A stretch of 64,000 nt of DNA. Origin: Symbiodinium natans. Lineage: Eukaryota > Sar > Dinophyceae > Suessiales > Symbiodiniaceae. The first letter of the stretch is position 1; the number at the start of each line of letters is the position of its first letter. The notes under the pieces were generated by a model, which was not told the DNA's origin, did not search any database, and was given only the letters and a program-made list of their open reading frames with translations. Positions 59,356 to 64,000 of the stretch are shown in pieces. The position numbers and the translations under genes were made by a program. The stretch is taken from NCBI GenBank assembly GCA_905221605.1, contig CAJNDS010000108.1, forward strand, positions 64,001 to 128,000, in the 5' to 3' direction.

Positions 59356-60000
59356 TAGTGCTTCGAAAACGTCGCAAATACCGTGGGCGCGGAACTCTGG
59401 GGCTTCGAAAACCTAGCAAATACCGTGGGCGCGGAACTCCGGGGCTTCGAAAACCTCGCAAACACCGTGGGCGCGGGCGCGAAACTCTGGGGCTTCGAAA
59501 ACGTCGCAAATACCGTGGGCGCGGAACTCTGGGGCTTCGAAAACGTCGCAAATACCGTGGGCGCGGAACTCTAGGGCTTCGAAAACGTCGCAAATACCGT
59601 GGGCGCGGAACTCTGCAGATGGGGCTTCGAACACGTCGTAAATACCGTGGGCGCGGAACTCTGGGGCGTCGAGAACCTCGCAAATACCGTGGGCGCGGAA
59701 CTCTGGGGCTTCGAAAACGTCGCAAATGCCGCAGGCGCGGAACTCTGGGAGATAGAAAACGTCACAAAAACCGTGGGCGCGGATCTCTGGGGCTTTGAAA
59801 ACGTCACAAACACCGTGGGCACGCAACTCTGGGCTTCGAAAACCTCGCAAATACCGTGGGCGCGGAACTTTGGGGCTTCGAAAACGTCGCAAATACCGTG
59901 GGCGCGGAACTCATGGGGCTTCGAAAACATCGCAAATACCGTGGGCGCGGAACTCTGGGGCTTCGAAAACCTCGTGGGCGCGGAACTCTGGAGCTTCGAA
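59356..60000 (+). repeat. 42-bp minisatellite, about 15 copies
   Basis: The unit is CGTCGCAAATACCGTGGGCG followed by CGGAACTCTGGGGCTTCGAA and AA. The period of 42 bp is 14 codons: frames read NVANTVGAELWGFE, RKYRGRGTLGLRKR or SQIPWARNFGASKT. Variants include short 39- and 48-bp units. Confidence 0.97.
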
Positions 60001-60523
60001 AACGGCGCAGCAAATAGCGCGACGGCTCTCGTGTGGGCGCGCAATCATTGCGGATGACATCTTGTCCTGCGCTCATGCAGAGCTATGCTTTGATCTGTTC
60101 ACAACATGGCAGCAGGCGCCTCAGGCCATGTGGGACTTTTGCATGCTGGGTCCTTTTCGCTGTCGACGCGACACCTGCTTCCTATCCTACTACACCACAC
60201 CACGATCACCGCACTGACAACACAACCAACTCTACGTGTCAGTTGATATCTTCGCACTGATGGCTTTCGGGATAATCGGTGTCTAGTGGCATGAAGTAGC
60301 CCAAGCACTGAAAAATCTGGCTTGTTAACCGACGAAAAAATTTGCCAGACGACTGTGTCCGATCTTGCTTGGATGCTCGAAGGTGGCGAAACTTGCTGTC
60401 AAAGAAGCGCAGCTTGAAGAGGTTCCATACTCAGTGGCACCTTCATTGTCCCGTTCCAAGTGAGAAATTTGTGTGCTGTTGATCCGATGATACCGTATGA
60501 TACCGGGCATCCCATTTGTGCAG
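60001..60523. other. Probable start region of the coiled-coil exon cluster
   Basis: A plus frame near 60375-60465 reads KVAKLAVKEAQLEEVPYSVA, mildly helical. Nothing else supported. Confidence 0.3.
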
Positions 60524-60592
60524 GTGCGCAAAAAGCAAGCCAAGAAAGTTGCACAAAAGGCCACGTTTTGTTTTTGCGATGTCCTCGTATCC
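60524..60592 (+). CDS. Short coiled-coil exon-like frame
   Basis: After TTGTGCAG the frame reads VRKKQAKKVAQKATFCF and then CDVLVS. It is Lys-rich and helical. The 3' edge is not clear. Confidence 0.3.
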
Positions 60593-60713
60593 AGTACTGC
60601 ATTGTTCTTGTTGGCACTGTGCTCCTAGCCAATACTGCGTGCCTGGGTCATCGATGTGGGCAACCGTCGGCTCACCAACGACCTCCCTCGATAGATTCTC
60701 TACTTGACTTCAG

Positions 60714-60812
60714 GAGATGCAGGACTTCTTGCAACGGCAAATAGATCAGAAGGTGCAGAGGGTTGTCTACGCAAGCTTTGAGAAGCAAAAGGGGCGTGTG
60801 CTCGATCGTTGA
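60714..60812 (+). CDS. Short coiled-coil exon-like frame
   Basis: After ACTTCAG the frame reads EMQDFLQRQIDQKVQRVVYA and SFEKQKGRVLDR, stopping at TGA 60810-60812. It has heptad spacing of hydrophobic residues. It is part of a run of similar frames to 63.1 kb. Confidence 0.42.
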   Translation, partial: EMQDFLQRQIDQKVQRVVYASFEKQKGRVLDR

Positions 60813-61206
60813 CTGCCACATGCGTCCCACCGTGCCGAGACCTCCGCCAAGATGAAAGCAGCAGAGCACGCGGCACCCTTGGCAAGCTGTCTGTCTCTCT
60901 CTCTCACACACACACTTGCATTTGGCGACACTTCACCTCGCCAGCACAAGGAACAAAGACTTTTCGAAGTGCAGCAGGCCTGGCAGCACAGCAGTTTCTG
61001 ACTCAAGCTGCTGAGGTTGTGGAAGTGCATGCATGTTCGCTTGGGTTCCTACTTTATAGTTTTGAAAAGGCAAAAAGGCAGGCCTCAAGCATGGATTGTA
61101 GCGGGAAGGGGGCAGTCGCGCGATGATTCGGTTTGATGGATTTTGATGGTCACCAGTACAAGGTCCTCTCGTGCCCAAGATTTGAAGGGAACTTCGGTTG
61201 GCGAAA

Positions 61207-61281
61207 ATGAGCGAAAAGAACGCTGCACATGCAGAGGCCGAGTTGGAGCGGTGGAGACGCGACCAATCAGCCAGAGTCTGA
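61207..61281 (+). CDS. Very short ATG-initiated helical frame
   Basis: ATG 61207 opens MSEKNAAHAEAELERWRRDQ and SARV, stop 61279-61281. It is a charged alpha-helix. It may be an exon of the same gene. Confidence 0.33.
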   Translation: MSEKNAAHAEAELERWRRDQSARV

Positions 61282-61383
61282 ATTGCTAACGGCTGCTAGC
61301 ATACACCGTATTCCCTCAGAATGTGTCAACCCAAGTTCCATCTGCAATACAGCCAGCTTGGGAAACCCTAAACCGTAAACCAG

Positions 61384-61456
61384 GTGCAAGCTGAAGAGCG
61401 CCTCCGAAAGGTGCAGCAGGCAGAGGATTTCGGGTCATGTTGCCGATGCTTGCAAG
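61384..61456 (+). CDS. Short coiled-coil exon with AG/GT edges
   Basis: Between CCAG and GTTTTC the frame reads VQAEERLRKVQQAEDFGSCC and RCLQ. The 73-bp size and flanking AG/GT fit an internal exon. Confidence 0.4.
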
Positions 61457-61795
61457 GTTTTCCACGATCGGTCGTGGAAAAAAAGGTTCACGGCTGTACT
61501 GGCAACTGAATAGTAGGAACAAGATTACGGTGCTTTCGGTTTTTGGGAAGTAATTGGGTGATAAACATATCAGCAGGACATGATGCTTTATAACCTTTTG
61601 TTATTCTTATCACTGGCCTCCGGGTTGCTGTAAGGGCTGACCCAGAGAGACAGAGTTTCCATGTTCCACTGTCCTCCGTGCACGGTGTGTTCAGCTCCGA
61701 GGTCGTTCGCGATCGAGAAGTTCAATCCGCCGGCATCTCAGTGCACAGCCAGAGGCGTGAAGCAATGCTGCTATTCTCTCCAAGTTCATTGTCAG

Positions 61796-61857
61796 GAGGA
61801 AGTGTCTCGCAAACGAGAAGCCGAAAGAGAACAAAAGCTTGAAGAGGAGATGTTTAA
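61796..61857 (+). CDS. Short coiled-coil exon-like frame
   Basis: After CATTGTCAG the frame reads EEVSRKREAEREQKLEEEMF, a strong charged coiled coil, then enters AT/TG microsatellite. The 3' edge is about 61857. Confidence 0.43.
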
Positions 61858-62035
61858 ATATATATATATGTGTGTGTGTGTGTATGTATATATATATACA
61901 TATACGTATATGCAAGTACACAATCTATTTGTTTATTTATTTGTTTATATATATATATATATGGGATCGTTCGTCCGGATGCCATCAGTGAGTGAGTGAG
62001 TGAGTGAGCATATGTATGTATGCTCTGTATAGAAA
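61858..62035. repeat. AT/TG/GTGA compound microsatellites
   Basis: (AT)n, (TG)n, TATATACATA, (ATTTATTTGTTT)-like sequence, (AT)n and (GTGA)6 occur in succession between two coiled-coil exons, so the tract is probably intronic. Confidence 0.95.
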
Positions 62036-62125
62036 AAACATACTAATAATATACAACTATACATAGTGACATAGTTACTGTGTTGCTCATTTGTTGGTGG
62101 ATGTGTGGTGGCGGTGCGTCCGGCG

Positions 62126-62257
62126 ATGCAGGACCGACGCCTTGTACGACGCGCGGAGCAGGAAATCGAGTCGGAAAAAAAGGCTGCACAGGCCAGGGAA
62201 GCACGATTTTGGCTTTTGGGCATGCGATATGAAGATGCCAGGCCAAAAGGGAGCTGA
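62126..62257 (+). CDS. Coiled-coil exon-like frame
   Basis: The frame reads MQDRRLVRRAEQEIESEKKA, AQAREARFWLLGMRYEDARP and stops at TGA 62255-62257. It is highly charged and helical. The next frame (62251-62337) continues the same character in another phase. Confidence 0.43.
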   Translation: MQDRRLVRRAEQEIESEKKAAQAREARFWLLGMRYEDARPKGS

Positions 62258-62337
62258 CAAAGCGTGCCCAGCAAGCCTTGGTTCAGGAAGTTGGAGAGGA
62301 TCCCTTCGGAGCAGTCTCAGATCGAAAAAACGAGTGA
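62251..62337 (+). CDS. Continuation in another frame
   Basis: It reads ELTKRAQQALVQEVGEDPFG and AVSDRKNE, stop 62335-62337. It overlaps the previous frame by 7 bp, which suggests either a frameshift (pseudogene) or an unseen intron. Confidence 0.4.
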   Translation, partial: ELTKRAQQALVQEVGEDPFGAVSDRKNE

Positions 62338-62344
62338 GCCCCCA

Positions 62345-62566
62345 ACTGCTGGCAAATTTCGTCACCAGGACCAAGAGAAGCGGAGCCAAGCTCGACAGCG
62401 GCGAATCCAAGAAGAGAAGCACGCGCTGCAAGAGTACGCTGCTTCCTCAGAAAACACAGGAATGGCACGGAATTTGAGGAGAGTGGACAGAGACGCGGCA
62501 ACATGTTCAGGCCGAGCTCTTGGACAAGCAGGAGGCACACGTTGTGCTTGGCATACTTGTAGCTGA
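62345..62566 (+). CDS. Charged helical frame
   Basis: The frame reads TAGKFRHQDQEKRSQARQRR, IQEEKHALQEYAASSENTGM and ARNLRRVDRDAATCSGRALG. From about 62499 a different frame, QHVQAELLDKQEAHVVLGIL, is better. Phase changes again without an obvious splice. Confidence 0.35.
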   Translation, partial: TAGKFRHQDQEKRSQARQRRIQEEKHALQEYAASSENTGMARNLRRVDRDAATCSGRALGQAGGTRCAWHTCS

Positions 62567-62872
62567 GAATCCCATGCTGCAATCCTCATCACCTTTTTTG
62601 TGCCAGCACAACGATACATGGGCGCTTGCAGGCCCGGAAAAAGGAGACGAAACCCAAAATCCGAGATCAGGCTCCTGCACTTCCGCCGAGGGTGAAAAAG
62701 AAAGGAGAAGCCGCTTGGCCTTCTTGAATATACCCCATGATATTGGAAGCCAAGACAAGCCCGCAGCACCCCAGAAAAATTTCGCAAAGCGTCCAGCCGA
62801 GTATCCTTGGAAGCTCACCCGTTGCTTGGAAGTACTGATCGGACATAGGGGAGCGGGGGGGGGAACCCCAGT

Positions 62873-63100
62873 TTGGTGGACGTGGGTGCAAGTTTTCCTT
62901 TACCAGCTTCATCACCACAGGACAGCATTTGTGCAGTGGGAGCGGGCCATAGCCCGCCACTCGCCACTGAGGAGTTGTACTATGACCAGGACATTGTCAT
63001 GCGGATACACAATGAAGCAGTTGCCCGGGCAGAACAGGCTGGATGTAGATTGCAGTTGCCCTTTGAGCATTCCTCGTGTGGGACAAGTCAGGGTCACTAG
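62873..63100 (+). CDS. Exon-like frame with helical core
   Basis: The core reads ATEELYYDQDIVMRIHNEAV and ARAEQAGCRLQLPFEHSSCG, stop TAG 63098-63100. The first 30 residues are less certain and may be intronic. It lies at the end of the coiled-coil cluster. Confidence 0.4.
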   Translation: MVDVGASFPLPASSPQDSICAVGAGHSPPLATEELYYDQDIVMRIHNEAVARAEQAGCRLQLPFEHSSCGTSQGH

Positions 63101-63397
63101 GGCCATTCGCCTGTGCAGGCCGACATGACTAAGCAAGCCAAGTTGAAAATGGAACGACGGAAGAATCAGGCTTGCCCATGCATGCAGCTTGTTCTAGAAT
63201 GTGCAGCCAGGCCAGGATTCAGTTCGAATAGGTCGACATGATTTAAATGCAAAGCCTTGCTTCGCGCCTTTGAGATGTTCCTGTGGATCGACTATCCGAG
63301 TGAGTGAGGTTCAATAAGTATGCTAAGTATGAATGAATTTCAAAGACGAATCCCGGTCTCCAGGCAGCCGTGGGCGTCAACATCGCGAAATTAGGGT

Positions 63398-63700
63398 TTG
63401 CAACCTGCTGCCCCAAGCCTTACTGAACTAGTTTACCCGCAGCTGTTCGCTCAGGGTTGCTCGGGCCGGCCCGAAGCCTCCCTCGCATACCATGCGGTGG
63501 CCGTCGCATCGCATGAGTTTTTGGTTTCCGAGCGTGCGAGAAGAGTTGGCTCACTGCTACCCCAGGAGCTGCATTGGGCAGCTATTCTTTCGTATCATTC
63601 AGGATTGCGAGATGAAACGAGTTTTGCCGGACTTTTAAGGCAAAGATGGTGCGGTTGTTTGCCAAGCAAGGGTTGCAGGAGGAACGGGCTGGTAGCTTGA
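63398..63700 (+). CDS. 100-codon exon-like frame
   Basis: It reads LTELVYPQLFAQGCSGRPEA, SLAYHAVAVASHEFLVSERA and RRVGSLLPQELHWAAILSYH, stop 63698-63700. It is globular and protein-like, with CCCGCAG as possible acceptor at about 63442. Function unknown. Confidence 0.38.
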   Translation: MQPAAPSLTELVYPQLFAQGCSGRPEASLAYHAVAVASHEFLVSERARRVGSLLPQELHWAAILSYHSGLRDETSFAGLLRQRWCGCLPSKGCRRNGLVA

Positions 63701-64000
63701 GGCAGCCGCGCCTTTCGCCGCCGTGGTGTGCCCTTTCTATCGGGGGCCGGGTGGGTGGGAAGGTGCGGGCGGGGGGGAGGGGGGAAACACGCAGCTCCGC
63801 CATTGTTTGCAGCACTGTCTGGTCAACTCGCACCTTCCACCTCCAGTGCTCGCCTTTGTTTGGGGGCTGACTCTCTCTCTCTCTCTATATGCACCGGTTT
63901 CTTTGTGTAAAGTGTAAACGTTGCTTCTCTCGCGCCGTCGACACCGCGGTTTGTGTCCGCAGTTTTCGGTGCGTTTTCGAACATCTTCCAGATGTTTCCT
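63701..64000. other. No supported gene at the right edge
   Basis: G-rich stretch (63755-63785) and a short (CT)n at 63871-63886, with mixed short frames. Confidence 0.35.

Noticed and set aside
58285-60000. Regularly spaced repeats suggesting a CRISPR array
   Set aside because: Units are directly tandem with no unique spacers, and the sequence is eukaryotic in character with no cas genes.

Overview
The window reads as nuclear DNA of a dinoflagellate, most likely Symbiodiniaceae-like. The evidence is indirect. TTTAGGG-type telomeric motifs occur inside the chromosome segment. A spliced-leader-like relic lies 5' of an intronless minus-strand frame near 41.6 kb. A decayed ubiquitin-like/RCC1 repeat gene lies at 34.2-35.0 kb, and non-LTR retrotransposon fragments lie at 36.4-39.8 kb, both of kinds known from these genomes. 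Coding potential comes as short, mostly plus-strand exon-like frames bounded by AG and GT or GC. Microsatellites, minisatellites and G/C homopolymers are very abundant. There is no sign of a prokaryotic operon, rRNA gene, CRISPR array or plasmid.

Layout: 0.6-2.1 kb holds four near-identical 366-bp tandem units. At 2.5-3.5 kb there are exon-like frames, at 4.1 kb a MITE-like inverted repeat, and at 4.7-4.9 kb a 7-bp G-rich array that sits in a minus-strand Pro/His/Thr frame. At 6.5-9.5 kb is the best multi-exon gene candidate: phase-0 exons with one intron carrying (TG)n. At 14-17 kb there are single exons, a 9-bp array and (TG)n. A 4-kb GC-rich repeat field with an internal inverted block fills 17.6-21.7 kb. 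From 22 to 29.7 kb there are many exon-like frames, some ankyrin-like. At 30.4-33.9 kb a dispersed repeat family occurs in two clusters, with a degenerate minisatellite and an AT-rich palindrome cluster.

At 34-40 kb lie the RCC1-like pseudogene, three retrotransposon fragments in mixed orientation, and 9-bp and 51-bp arrays inside or beside them. At 41 kb is the putative retroposed gene. At 44 kb a compound AT/telomeric/homopolymer tract. At 45-50.3 kb there is a helical (HEAT-like) gene relic with in-frame stops, a duplicated 250-bp element and several exons. At 51.7-52 kb is a 21-bp repeat with a perfect hairpin. At 58.0-60.0 kb three minisatellites (73, 62 and 42 bp) are arranged around a duplicated module. 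At 60.5-63.7 kb there are short coiled-coil exon-like frames.

Most coding calls are exon-like fragments inferred from reading-frame quality and splice-like edges. Complete gene models cannot be built from this sequence alone, and most proteins could not be assigned to a family.
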